Of a stretch of DNA of 64,000 bases, positions 1 through 10,057 are shown piece by piece. Both the position numbers and the translations under genes were made by a program. Every line of letters starts with the position of its first letter. Position 1 is the first letter of the stretch. Source of the DNA: Ceratothoa steindachneri (lineage: Eukaryota; Arthropoda; Malacostraca; Isopoda; Cymothoidae). The DNA lies in the NCBI GenBank assembly GCA_963969495.1, contig OZ018321.1:67593035-67657034 (forward strand), given 5' to 3'. A model generated the notes under the pieces. That model was not told the origin of the DNA, searched no databases, and was given only the letters and a program-made list of their open reading frames with translations.

Positions 1-24
1 ATTTTGTATCCGAAATCACAAAAA

Positions 25-430
25 CTAAAGTAGTTCAAACCTTGTCCTGTGTAGTTTTTTTCGGTAAATGGTTGTTTGAATTTTTTGTTGGTCATTATCT
101 TGGTTGATTAAAAGGTCAAGAAAGGGCATCTTATCATTTGACTCCACTTCCATGGTGAATTTGATGTTAGGGTGTAAAGTGTTAAAAAGATTAAAGAAAA
201 GTTGGCTATGTGCAGGATTATTAAAAATTGCCAGGGAACCATCAACAAAACGGCGGTAGAAGGAGGGTTTGTATTCTAAATTAGTGGAAAACATTTGATC
301 TTCAAGATGTGTCATAAAAAGTCAGCTGCAAGTGGTCCTATTGGAGAACCCATTGAAAAACCATCGATCTGGCAGTAAACTTTATTATTAAAAGTCAACC
401 AAGATTCAGAAAGACTTAATTCCAGCGCCT
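25..430 (-). pseudogene. Penelope-like element reverse transcriptase fragment
   Basis: Read on the minus strand, positions 430 to about 320 encode a stretch ending in QIDGFSMGSPIGPLAADF, the conserved block of Penelope-like (PLE) reverse transcriptases in front of the catalytic motif. One base is missing near 315, so the frame then shifts. The next open frame (315-25) carries YRRFVDG, then HPNIKFTMEVE and MPFLDLL, the usual order of PLE palm and thumb motifs. The catalytic Tyr-Val-Asp-Asp is FVDG, so the second aspartate is lost and the enzyme would be inactive. The frame runs toward the window edge, so the 3' half, including any GIY-YIG nuclease, lies outside. Seen: motifs, frameshift, missing residue. 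Known: PLEs are telomere-related retroelements. Inferred: a dead copy. Confidence 0.85.
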
Positions 431-699
431 TTTTTAATTAGCTTCGTAAAAATCCATGAAAAGTATTTTATTCATAACTATCTGACTGGTTTCGGCAAGA
501 AACAAAATACCATTTTTAACTAATAATGAAGAAACTAGGTAAGGAACACAGTATATTTAAAGTAAGCCACATTCCAAACAAAATGAAACCTCAGGAAACA
601 ATCTAGGAAAAACCCAAGTATATCTGGGGCAAACAACAAGCTAAACAAAATGTAATGAAACAGGAAACAATCTGGAAAGTTGCTAATCTCCAAGAACCA

Positions 700-850
700 T
701 TGCTTCCGAGGTTTATAAATACGATTGGCAACTTTATTCGATATATATTTATTAAAGTTATATTGCCCTTCAGATGAATTCAAATTATCAACTTTGTTAA
801 TGATGATGGATTCCGTAATTCTCCCCTCAATATAATTGTTTTATTTATAA
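700..850 (-). pseudogene. Probable PLE GIY-YIG endonuclease C-terminal remnant
   Basis: On the minus strand one uninterrupted frame reads through RITESIIINKVDNLNSSEG and continues for about 20 residues. The pattern R-x3-ES-I-x8-LN-x3-G resembles the end of the GIY-YIG nuclease in Penelope-like elements. It lies upstream, in the minus sense, of the reverse transcriptase at 25-430. In a single PLE the nuclease follows the polymerase, so this piece should belong to a second copy ahead of the first. Tandem copies are common for PLEs. The match rests on a short motif and is tentative. Confidence 0.45.
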
Positions 851-1649
851 CAAGTGCATTCTAATCAGCTAAATTCCAATTAAGAGTGATAGTTTTTCGG
901 AAAATGTTCTTTCATTGATTACTTCCCAATTACCAAACAGAAAAATAAGGATTTTTCTGTCTGCTCTTTGTAGCTTTTAGGGAAAACAAAACATAGGTAT
1001 AATAAACGCCACAAGAGACGAGAATTTCAATGCATAGTTAATTCGTATTCAAATCAGCAGAGGTAGAATAATTTAAAATATTTTAAAGGACATGAAAAAA
1101 TTATAATGCGCAAGAAAAATGTAGAACAAAACACTTCTTATATTTAAATAAAGTAAAAGCTTCCACTTTAAAGAACGAATTGTATTTTAACTTCTTGGCG
1201 GAAGAAAAAATTCCTCTGAGTTTGAGTGTTTCCCAATTTAAGTAGTTGCACATTTTGAAATGTTCCCTCAAGATGATTGATTATAGTGTTTGTATGATTA
1301 TGTCTGACAAATTTCCCTTATTATTTCTACAGGTTGTGTTTTTAAGTACATCCGCCTAAAACATTTCTTCTCATATACATTTTAATTTATTCTTATTTGT
1401 CCATAAAATAGTAGGATATGCATTTGCGTCTTAAGGTATTTAACAAAGAGAGCATCATTAGACGGACACAAAGTGATTAGAACGCATAAAAGAGGAAGTA
1501 AATCTATATTACTTGAGTGACATTAAAAATATAAAGAATCAATAAAAGATTCTTAGATGCAATCATTATTATGATTAGTTATCTTATTTAAAAGGCCATC
1601 GACGAATGGTACGCATTTGTAGACCGCTTTTTTCAAAATTAGAATGGTT
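851..1649. other. AT-rich stretch with no recognised gene
   Basis: No coding frame, repeat or RNA that I can support. Confidence 0.5.
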
Positions 1650-2997
1650 TGTCGTGGTATACGGCCGGCTATGTATGTACGTTTGTTTCGTACATGAATA
1701 ACTCCTTCCTATTTTCTCTAAGAGTGCTATATTTTATTTATCTTTTGTTTTGATTCTTTAACCCGGGAGAATTCGAAATATTATATATCTATTGCCATAT
1801 GCAGCGTTTTGAGGGTTTAATTAAACAACTAGAGCAAAAAAATATACTTTTCACTACATAAAGAAATGAAATAATAAAATTTTAAATATAGTAAGGCTAT
1901 AATAAGAGAATCTAAATAAAAATTAATACTACAAACGAATACGACGTGATGGTTGACGCAAAAATTCACTTTAGTACGGTAGGTTAACTAAAGAACATAA
2001 ATAAGTTGCAATCCTTTTACCTGTAAACTAAGTGGGAGTCGAGCGTGGGATGACCTTGAACGAAAACCTCGAGAATATGATGATTCGAGGCTTGAAGCTG
2101 AGTCGGATACACAGCTGTTCGTCTCGCTGTGCGACGGGTAATAAAAGCTGACTTCGAGGTAAGTGAAGAAGGCTTCACGATGCTTCTTGACTTGAAGATA
2201 TAAGCTAATGGGGTTGGGGATGTAAGCTTATTTCAATCCTTGGATTACACTAGCGAGCTTTTCAATGATGAGACTTGACAAAGAGGTGAATATTTTCTCG
2301 AGTGGAAATTCACACTGGTATTCCTCAATGGGGAGGGATATCTCTGTTTTTATTTTAAAAATTGAGATAGGTGGTTTCTCTGCACGAGATTGATATGAAA
2401 GTGATTCTCTATACCGATGGTCTACTCTTCCATGTGACCAAAAGGACAGCCTCGGGAAGAAAACTCCCGCCCGGTTCTACCTCTTCTTTCTTTCCGGTTT
2501 GACTCCAGAATCATTTTCTTCTTTTCTCGATTGCTAAATCGATTCCTCCTCTTCTTTTCTCCACATCGATCTATATATACCTCAATTATTCCTTTGGAGG
2601 ATGGCAGGGGAGATAAGTGCCCACCTTTAAGCCTCTCTCCAAGGGCATCACATTTCAATGTTGTGATCCCTACGACTTCTGGTATTTTCTGGTTTACGTT
2701 GGAGAAAGTGAAATTTCGTCTATTTGGCGAAAATAGACCTAAACGATAGGAGGGGACAGGGAGCCTTTTCATAGATTTATATTCAAAAGGCTCTCCCACG
2801 CTCCTTTGTTTATATTAAGGGCTATGAAATCTTCTAATGGTAATCCTTTTTTTGCGAGCCATAGCGAGGATTGTTTTGGGACAGCGGGGCAAAGGGGAGG
2901 GGTGGGAGTAAAGTATCCGCCCATATGCCACCTAACTGTTGACTCTGTGTAACCGAACTAGCGACTGTTTGTTCATCGCAATATTGATTTTCCCACA
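1650..2997 (-). repeat. 3' LTR of family A, with an internal insertion
   Basis: On the plus strand it starts TGTCGTGG and ends TTTTCCCACA. Without the insert it is about 230 bp. The first 150 bases match 6704-6858. Both halves together match the uninterrupted copy at 24893-25098, which fixes the ends and shows that the middle is foreign. It directly adjoins the polypurine tract. Confidence 0.75.
1800..2920 (-). mobile_element. 1.1-kb insertion inside the 3' LTR, perhaps a solo LTR
   Basis: The sequence CCATATGC occurs at both edges (1795-1802 and 2921-2928), and the uninterrupted LTR has it once. It is therefore a target duplication of about 5 to 8 bases flanking an inserted element. On the minus strand the insert has a TATATATAG box near 2575-2582, is GC-richer in the middle and AT-rich toward its end near 1800, as in an LTR. 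It contains an open frame (2799-2422, minus) that I do not recognise and probably is not coding. I see no clear terminal inverted repeats. Confidence 0.5.
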
Positions 2998-3009
2998 TTT
3001 CTTCCCTTC
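2998..3009 (-). promoter_or_regulatory. Polypurine tract of family A
   Basis: On the minus strand GAAGGGAAGAAA lies immediately before the LTR start TGTGGGAAAA. This is where an LTR element primes second-strand DNA synthesis, and it confirms the minus orientation. Confidence 0.65.
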
Positions 3010-3405
3010 TAGGGAAGGTAATGGTGGGGTAGATAACTCAAGTGCCTCCTAAAAATAAACGACAAAAAAACACATGTTCAGGAATGCAATTCCAAGTGTG
3101 ACTGTTAATGTGAACACACCGTCGTCAACCATCCTACTAATCTAAGTCTCAACTTCAATTTAACCGCCCCAAAAAAAACACATCGATTACAAGAAAGAAC
3201 AAAAGAAAGAAAAACCGACTATAACTCTCTATCTAGGCAGTTAATTCCGTACACAAATAAACCATAAGACATTAATATCTACACAAAAACAATTGGTCCT
3301 AAGACTAAAGAGAGTTTACTTAGCAATCTGTGGGGCTTCGGCTCATGTTATCTACTTTATACTTATCGGAGCCTTTTATATAGTTTATGTTAAATTGGTA
3401 CTCGA
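3010..3405. other. Non-coding 3' leader of family A
   Basis: Between the end of the RNase H frame and the polypurine tract. AT-rich, with no coding frame of note. Confidence 0.4.
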
Positions 3406-3888
3406 TCAACAATAGACTACATCGCATGAGTCTGCTTTCTGGTGTTTGCTGTTACCGAAATATGCCAGAGCCTGGTGATTGAATTCCACATTAAACTCAG
3501 TACCTTTTAGATAGAAATTGAATTTGTTTATCCCCAAAATTATGGCTAGCGCTGCCTGTTCTATAATTGCATAATATATAGGAACAGGAGTATCATCGTC
3601 TACATTTAGCCCCATGACACAACCGATTCCTTCAACACAGATATCAATTCGGATTCTAAAATTCTTTTGGGGATTGGGTAGTCGAAAGATGGGGGCTGAA
3701 CTTAATTTTTCATTCACTCGAGCGGACACTTGTGAATCTATAAGCGGGACAAGGTGGGGGTTTACATCTAACTTAGTGGATGGGTCGTCCTGGGGGAATG
3801 ATGCTGATGGTAGAGAATACTCGTTACCTGACTCAACGTTCACCGTGTCCGCCACCTGAAGAGGTTCACAGGGGTATAATGTTTCCAT
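3406..3888 (-). pseudogene. Family A linker plus RNase H, with RT deleted
   Basis: The 160-residue minus-strand frame joins two unlike pieces. Residues 1-55 match the spacer ahead of reverse transcriptase in the 31.6-39.4 kb element: YPCEPL against YPVEPL, then EYSLP against EYPLL, then LDVNPHLVP against LNVNPNLAP. From about residue 60 the text changes abruptly to a gypsy RNase H: FRLPNPQKNFRIRIDICVEG, then EQAALAIILGINKFNFYLKG and FNHQALAYFGNSKHQ. The whole reverse transcriptase, about 0.9 kb, is missing at the junction. A second gap of about a dozen residues follows IYYA. No working enzyme can come from this frame. The identification as gypsy RNase H is strong and the deletion is inferred by comparison. 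Confidence 0.85.
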
Positions 3889-3899
3889 GGTTCCTTCTT

Positions 3900-4776
3900 C
3901 ATCTAATTAGGGATTAGTAAAGAGCTCCTTAAGGATGCTCACCGGTCATTGGACGTTACGTCCGTACAAGAATTCGAAGGAGGCAAAACCTAGAGTTTGG
4001 TGAGGGATCTCTCGGCACACAAAGAGGGCGTCTGGTAGTTACCGATGCTATTCGCCAGGCTGAGACTGACAGAACTTTCTTAACACTGCCTTTAGGGTAC
4101 CATTTAATTTTTCGCACATCACGTTTGCGGAATGGTGAAAAGAGGTTGTAAAGAGGGGATTGATGAGTAGTAACTTGCCCCGCTATTTTATCAGTTCCTA
4201 CGTGAACTGACGGCCTCGATCTGAGAGGTTTTCTTTAAGGATGCTGACTCGGAAGAAAAATGGAGATGAGTTCTTCTGTACAGGAAATACTTCCAATTGT
4301 CGTGAGGGCAACTGCGTCGGGAAGAGGAGTGGCGCAGTCTACTAGAGTGAGGATATTTGAGTGTCCTTCACTAGATATGGGATGGTGGACCCCCACCAAG
4401 TCTATAGCCACTCTGGAGAAGGGTTTGGAAATAACGGGGGCTTCCTTAGGGGAGCCGGCGGTACCCAGCTTTTAGTGGTGGCCTTCTGGCAAAGTTTGCA
4501 TGACTGGCAGTATACGGCGATCTCTTTAGTGGCGCCGGGCCAAAAGAAGTATTTACAACTACGTAAATAGGTTTTGTTGTGACTGAAGTGTCCAGCCAAT
4601 AATCTATCATGTGCGATTGTTACTACCCATGGGGCGTAACACCGGGTAGTGGACAAGAGTTTATCTGGCGTTGGGGTTACTTCAGCCGTCTTTCGGAATA
4701 GTAGTGAATTTTCTACCTCGGATTTTATTAGTTTGTTCCCGCGAACAGATTCTATTTCATTTTTCACTGCCTTCAT
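3900..4776 (-). pseudogene. Family A integrase
   Basis: The minus-strand frame 4776-4402 carries the HHCC zinc-binding domain: AHDRLLAGHFSHNKTYLRSC, then CQSCKLCQKAT. A broken continuation (about 4400-3900) holds the catalytic core, with LSDRGRQFT (second Asp) and MCEKLNGTLK (Glu), then LFVCREIPHQTLGFASFE. At least one stop falls after RGRQFT. The Glu is kept here, whereas the related element at 35.4 kb has Gln. Integrase joins element DNA to the host chromosome. It lies directly after protease and before the linker to RNase H, which is the unusual gene order of this element. Confidence 0.85.
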
Positions 4777-4961
4777 CCCCAGGGATGAGAGAGTCAGACA
4801 GTCCTTCGGGGCAGTAGCGAATGATTAGGAATTAAGCTCTTCGTATCCAGGGTTCTCTAAAGGTGATAAAGGGTTTGGGGTCGCAGACATATTAGTTGCT
4901 TGAATCTGTGTGCCTACAGGCTGAGCTACCGGATTTGGGGAGAGCTGCGTGCTCTAGCCTA

Positions 4962-5159
4962 TTAATACAGAACAGAATTTAATAGGCGCTGGGTCCAACC
5001 AGTAAAATACTGACACTGAATGTGGCATCTGACTATGGGGAACTTGTTTGATCTACCCAGGAAATCCTGGACGACCACCAACCTCTGGTCATGGGGGCTG
5101 ACTGGGGGAAGCAATTCATCTGATACTACGATACAGGTGCCCCCGGTATCGCGTAGCAA
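4962..5159 (-). pseudogene. Family A aspartic protease
   Basis: A short minus-strand frame starts LRDTGGTCIVVSDELLPPV. Asp-Thr-Gly (codons at 5150-5142) followed by a hydrophobic run is the active site of retroviral-type aspartic proteases, which cut the gag-pol polyprotein. The matching stretch of the 31.6-39.4 kb element reads VRDTGCPCIVVSNKLKPP. It lies between the gag zinc knuckle and integrase. The frame is short and both ends are broken. Confidence 0.75.
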
Positions 5160-5360
5160 TATTGAGCCTCGGCCGCCATTTACGGATCCATTCGCGCACT
5201 TTAGTCATACGGGAGAACTCACATTAAACACAAGGTTTACCTGTTAGTCAGGGCCTTTCGAAGTGCACGAAGGAGACGCTGAAGCGGGAAGTTGTTCTTA
5301 GGGAAGAGATACGTTAATGTTGTGCACTTGTTGACTCGAGGATGACCTAAGCCTCAAATT

Positions 5361-6395
5361 TTAGGGGCAATGGAAGCTAATGTGACCTGGGGTGCAACAA
5401 TTAAAACAGGTAACGGTGTTTCCGATGTGTCCGGAGTTCTTGACAAATTTAGGGGGGGTGTTGGGGTTTCTAGGGATACCCACCTTTCTTTGAAGAAAAG
5501 AGCTGGTTCTTTTTAAACTCTCGCGGATATAGTTCATGGTTGGAAGCATGCAGATCCGCTTCCTCTACGCAGTCATTGAACGTAGCGGCTCGCCATTCCT
5601 TGACGAATGCTCGTATCTCTAAAGGCAGTGTACATAACAATTGGTCCTTAAGAACGAAGTCGACGAGAAATTCGAACTTATTCTTCACTTGTGCTGAATC
5701 TAGCCAGAATTGGAGATGTCTTCGTAGGATAAAGCCAAATTGACAGTATGTTTGACCTGGATGAATTCTAGCACGTCTATATTTCTTCTTATACTCCTCG
5801 GGATTTATATTAACGGCGGCCTTTAGCTCGTGCTAAAGGGTAGTATAATCCACAGAAGCCTTGGATGGTAACGAGATGAATATATCGCAGAGACGGGTAT
5901 TAAGCAGAGGCCCTAATCTGGCGATTCCCTCTGTTTCTATGTCCGAATGATTCAACTCAAAGATTTTCTCGAAGTGTGTCAGGTACGAACACAGGTCTTC
6001 GTTGTCCTTATATGCTGGGAGTTTCATAATAGCTATTTGCGTAGCTCCAGACTGGGATCCAACAGAATTGTCTTTCTCCTGATCCTTGTTCATTGGCCTT
6101 TCATGGGCGCGTATTCGTTCTCTCTTTTCTGCTTTCCTCTGTATACTTCTTTCTTCGGCTTCTCTTCCCGCTTGCGGCTGATCTCTTTCAATCAGTATTT
6201 TTCTTTCTTCTGCTTCTTTTCCATCTTTATTCTTCTTTCTTCGGCTTCTCTTTTCGCTTGTGCCTGTGCTATTCTTTCGTCTCTGTCTGTCCTTTCTTGT
6301 TCCTGGACGTAGGAAATTAGTTCTTTGCTTGCTAGTCCAAAGGTTTGTCTTTGTTGGTGGAACCTTTCGAACAACATTTTACCTATGTCCGTCAA
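5361..6395 (-). pseudogene. Family A gag with CCHC zinc knuckle
   Basis: Three overlapping minus-strand frames make up the capsid/nucleocapsid region. The first (6395-6192) starts MTDIGKMLFERFHQQRQTFG and becomes a charged helix rich in Glu, Lys and Arg, probably a coiled coil. The second (6093-5833) contains IMKLPAYKDNEDLCSYLTHF and LPSKASVDYTTL. The third (5688-5470) has LVDFVLKDQLLCTLPLEIRA and FNDCVEEADLHASNHELYP. A zinc knuckle, CFNCCTPGHISFHC (C-x2-C-x4-H-x4-C), is encoded at 5408-5367. Each block has a counterpart in the same order at 33.3-34.6 kb. Gag would package element RNA. Frameshifts separate the blocks. Confidence 0.8.
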
Positions 6396-6703
6396 AAACT
6401 TACCGATCTACGCTAAAGGTACTTTTGCAACTACGAAACAATTAGCGCTCTGCCTAACCCAACCTTACTCCCACCACTTTCTGTTAATTGGAATACCAGC
6501 CCCCCCAAAAAAAATAATTAATACCATTAACGGGATAACCACAGAAAATTAAAAGGAAATTATATACCGACTTGATCCTCTTATTATATTTAATTTTGAT
6601 GGAACGATTAGGCACAAATTAGTTACTAATCAAGGTGATGCAACACATTAAACTATTTTTGAGTTCGTGAAAATACCCATAAAACCAGACACCAATTTTA
6701 TAA

Positions 6704-6858
6704 TATCGTAGTATACGGCCAAGTATGTATATACGTTTGTTCCGTACATGAATAACTCCTTTCCTTTTTCTCTAAGAGTGCTATGTTGTTTATTTATTCT
6801 TTTGTTTTGAATTGTAACCCAAGAAGATTCGAAATATTATATATCTATTGTCATATGC
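6704..6858 (-). repeat. Truncated 5' LTR of family A
   Basis: Matches 1650-1802 closely in the same orientation, for example GTACATGAATAACTCC and ATTCGAAATATTATATATCT. It stops at CATATGC, which is exactly where the 3' LTR is interrupted by its insertion. Beyond 6858 the sequence is I-type LINE. Confidence 0.75.
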
Positions 6859-6899
6859 TTCTGCTTGAGGGCCGCCTCACACTTAGCTAAACTCCACGC

Positions 6900-7747
6900 G
6901 AGTGGTCAGCGTGCAAAACGACCATCCGTCTTAGAATATTAGTTAAGCCCACTGGAATGAGGTTGCCGGAGAAGAACTCAACAGCCACATAAACTGACCT
7001 AATCTGCATTTCCTGAAATGCAGGCTACCACGCCCGCGCCCTAAGCACCACCGAGGCGGGCTCTCAGGCGGCAGCGGCACAAAAAAAGGTATTTGAATGG
7101 GAAAGTGATCACTACCATAGAGATCATCGACCACCTGAAAATCAAATTTAAGCTGTGCATCTGAGAGCACAAAGATATATCGAGGCAGGAAAATGAAGCG
7201 GTTCTGGAGCAGTGATACGTAAACTCATCTACATTTAGGAGACCCAATCAACCTTGTTGATCAGGGCGGCAACGAGTTGAGCGCAGGGATTAATAGGAAA
7301 GTCTCTCCAGAGGAGGTGTTTACCGTTTAGAACTCTGGGCAAGAGAAAGCCCCTCGGCAACTGTGCCACGACTCAGCGGAAGTCCCCCGCGTCGAAGTCA
7401 GATGACGGTGGAATGTACGCGGAAATAAAAGTAAACCTCTTCTAATGCCTGAAAGGAGGTATCTAAAGCCAAGAGAAGAACGGAGAAATCATGCCGAGTG
7501 TAAATCACACATCCCCCTCCCAGGCCATATCCCGTGGTGGAGAGTTCGCAAAACTCTTATACCCCAGGAGGGTGGGCAGGGAGCATGCGCCCAGCATGAT
7601 GGCTTCCTGTAGAAAGATTGTTAACTTGAAACGGGTTGAGGCGAGCCTCCGCAGCTCCTCCCCGTTGGCCCGTCGTCCGTGGCAATTCCATCGAAGGAAT
7701 TTGCGCTCCAAGTCTAGCTTGGAGGAAATGCGGGGGCCCTCTTCGAA
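6900..7747 (-). pseudogene. Minus I-type copy: AP endonuclease of ORF2
   Basis: The minus-strand frame 7711-7505 begins near FLRWNCHGRRANGEELRRLA, the start of LINE apurinic-type endonucleases (usually W-N-C-x-G-x4-K/N-x2-E-L). It goes on through TIFLQEAIMLG (with the catalytic Glu) and LLGYKSFANSPPRDM. After a broken stretch, the frame at 7170-6943 gives VVDDLYGSDHFPIQIPF, whose Ser-Asp-His closes the catalytic site. The enzyme nicks target DNA to prime reverse transcription. Several frameshifts lie between the two parts. ORF2 should continue into reverse transcriptase but is cut off at 6859. Confidence 0.85.
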
Positions 7748-7799
7748 TTGAATACCCTAACAGAAATTGCCGTACTCTTTCCTGAGGAAGAACTCTAGG

Positions 7800-10057
7800 C
7801 GATGTTGGAACGACAATGAGCTGAAGGCGCTGTTGCCTTCAAGGGCTTATTGGGGGATGTTAGGCTCGCCACGCGATTCTTTTCATCCCTCTGCTTCAAA
7901 ATCATAGACGGACGCCTTAGGGCGGCTTCGGAGAAGGGCGACCCTCTTTTTGAGGGTCGACCGTCTCCGAGCGACACAGCCCACCACTAGGGTTAGGCGA
8001 AAGAGCAAAAGCGCCTTTGGTGCTGTCCTCCTTGGGTAGGGTAGCGTTAGGAACCCTGGAGGATGGTCTGGCGACCAACTTCAGGGGTGTTGCCTCCGGT
8101 GAGTCTAAAAACTCAGTGGAGGCGCGTGGCCGTTTCGCCTTACGGGAAATGGTTATGCTGGGGTAAGGGGGGCCAGGTTTTATCCGGAGCTGGGTGTGGA
8201 CCCTACGTGCCGCCAGCTTTAACTGGGGAGCACTCGGGGTGGGTAGAACACGCAGAAGAGTTTTGAATGGGTGCAAAAACGAGCGTACTCGTTGGTCTTT
8301 TTCAAAATTGAGGTATATGACGTCGCCGGCATCTCTGGCACGCAAGGACTAAGTCTTTAGTCTCGTGAGATGAGACACGATCCTGAGCCTAAACGGCCAA
8401 GATTTCCTTCTCAAGGAGATACCTACCACATTGCTTCGAAGAAGCAATTGCTACGCTCCGCAATTGACACACGAGGTTTCGGATAACCCTGAATTTGCCC
8501 TTCGACAGGAGAGATTAGTATGGCCAAAGCAGTGACAGTAATATCACCTCTGCAGCAATGGCACGAAAGCTTTCACGTGTTAGCGAAACAAACGGGCACT
8601 CACCGCCTCAGGAAGCTTGTCACAGTCGAACGTGACAAGGAGTATAGGGGTTGGTCTCAAGGCCGATCCCTGTTTTCGCATCACACGTTGAACCTTGACC
8701 ACCCCATGGTCGGCCAGCTATAAGGTAATGTCCTCTATGTAGTAGTCCACGAGTTCCCTCGCATAAACTACTCCTTTCACGAAATTCATGGGGGAGTGTT
8801 GCGTCAGACTCACAGGCGTGCCTTCAGGTGTCTGAAAAGCGCTAATCATGGCCGCCTCGGAGTGATTCGACGCATTTGCCAAAAGGCTCCCGTCCGAGGA
8901 ACGGATCACCTTCCACTCTCTACCAATTACACTAGCTAAAGCTCTTCTTTGATGGATCATGTTGCCATTAGCCAAGATTCGGCCATCAGTGGAGCGAATA
9001 ACCAGGAAACGTTTGAAGAGAGCTGGCTCGAAAACGGCAGGCATTCTTTGACTGAAAGGGCCCCGATGTAATCGAGGCTCCGCTCTGCGCACTAGCACTT
9101 TTTTTCTTAGTCAAGGGCTCCGCACTCGGGAGGCAGAGGGGCCGGATGTGCTAATCTTGGCTTGGTCGCTTACCGAAGTGGCAGCAGACCCATCTGTCCC
9201 CGCAGCCCCCAGGGATGGAGAAGAGCCCCGAGTCTTTTAGTCTTTTTCTTATTTTTTTGTGTTTTTATGAGAGGAGAGCGGGGAATGAACCTGCTTCTCC
9301 CAAAAGCCGGCAAGAGCCTTCAGGCTGTATGGACGGGCCTTAGCAAGGTTCTTCTCGGTGATGGAGAAGCTCCTTTTGGTCGCAGGGGCACCGGTTGGAG
9401 GAGATTCCTCCCCTTGTTGTACTGCCTTAGCGACCCAAGCCCTTTGGGGGGGGGGACCTTGCATAGGGGTGGACTTGAGGTCAGTGCTTGCCGCCAAGCC
9501 AGGATTCGCCCCGATGGAAGACCCTACCGTCTGAGGCTGGGTTGCCTTAAGATACATCTCTATCTCGGTGGGGTGGGCACATCACAGTTCCCATTGGGAG
9601 GGGTTTCACTAGCAGTGTATGGGAAGGCCTAGGCCTTGAACACCTCTAGGTTTAATATTCGCGCCAGCAGATCTTTTGAGGGAAGCAACCAATGGGGTCT
9701 GTTTTCCCTCTCCCCTTTAAGGGGGTTTACCCTACCGAGCCTTCTCAATGGGAAGCGGTATTGCTATGGTTTGCCTGCTGGCTTTCTTGGTACTCTTCTT
9801 GGAAAATAAAGGGGGGACTGCCACTGGAAAGAGGGAGGAGCCCAAAGGCACCTCCAGACAAGGGGGGAAGGGGGAGTCCCGTACACCCGTAGGCAAAGGA
9901 GAGGAGTAAGCCTCATCCCTGGTTGGAGATTTGGAATGTCCCCTGCGAGAGCACAGGGGGTGGGACCTCCATTTTTTGTGGAGCTGCCCTAGGGCGGCTC
10001 CGACGGTGGATGAGGGGAAATTGAGGGGAGATTTTTGTTTTTGTCATTATTGGGCAT
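7800..10057 (-). pseudogene. Minus I-type copy: ORF1 (gag-like protein)
   Basis: The ATG at 10057 is followed by MPNNDKNKNLPSIS, matched by MPNDDKINNLPSIS in the 27-kb copy. Other recognisable blocks are a Pro/Ser/Lys-rich section (9557-9249) and a folded section (9098-8718): FKRFLVIRSTDGRILANGN, HQRRALASVIGREWKV and ELVDYYIEDITL. A third block near 8400-8330 aligns with the plus copy at 12060-12140 and reads KEILAV with ETKDL; this resembles the C-terminal part of I/Jockey ORF1 proteins. A serine/proline-rich tail follows (8345-7917). ORF1 proteins bind element RNA. The frame is broken in several places. Confidence 0.7.

Larger units (their letters stand above)
1650..6858 (-). mobile_element. 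Gmr1-like Ty3/gypsy LTR retrotransposon, family A (decayed)
   Basis: A minus-strand LTR element. From high to low coordinates: partial 5' LTR (6858-6704), gag with coiled coil and zinc knuckle (6395-5361), aspartic protease (5159-4962), integrase (4776-3900), a linker and RNase H (3888-3406), polypurine tract (3009-2998) and 3' LTR (2997-1650, holding a 1.1-kb insert). Integrase sits before the polymerase region, the reverse of ordinary Ty3/gypsy order, while the RNase H is gypsy-like. About 0.9 kb that should encode reverse transcriptase is missing between linker and RNase H, judged against the related element at 31647-39380. There are many stops and frameshifts. The two LTR copies and a solo LTR at 24893 define the element's ends. 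Confidence 0.8.

Noticed and set aside
2422..2799. 125-residue minus-strand frame as a basic protein
   Set aside because: Falls inside the LTR-like insertion over its TATA box, and its Arg/Lys/Glu-rich composition looks like low-complexity sequence.
9162..9632. 156-residue plus-strand frame
   Set aside because: Lies opposite ORF1 of the minus-strand I-type LINE and has the odd composition of an antisense frame.
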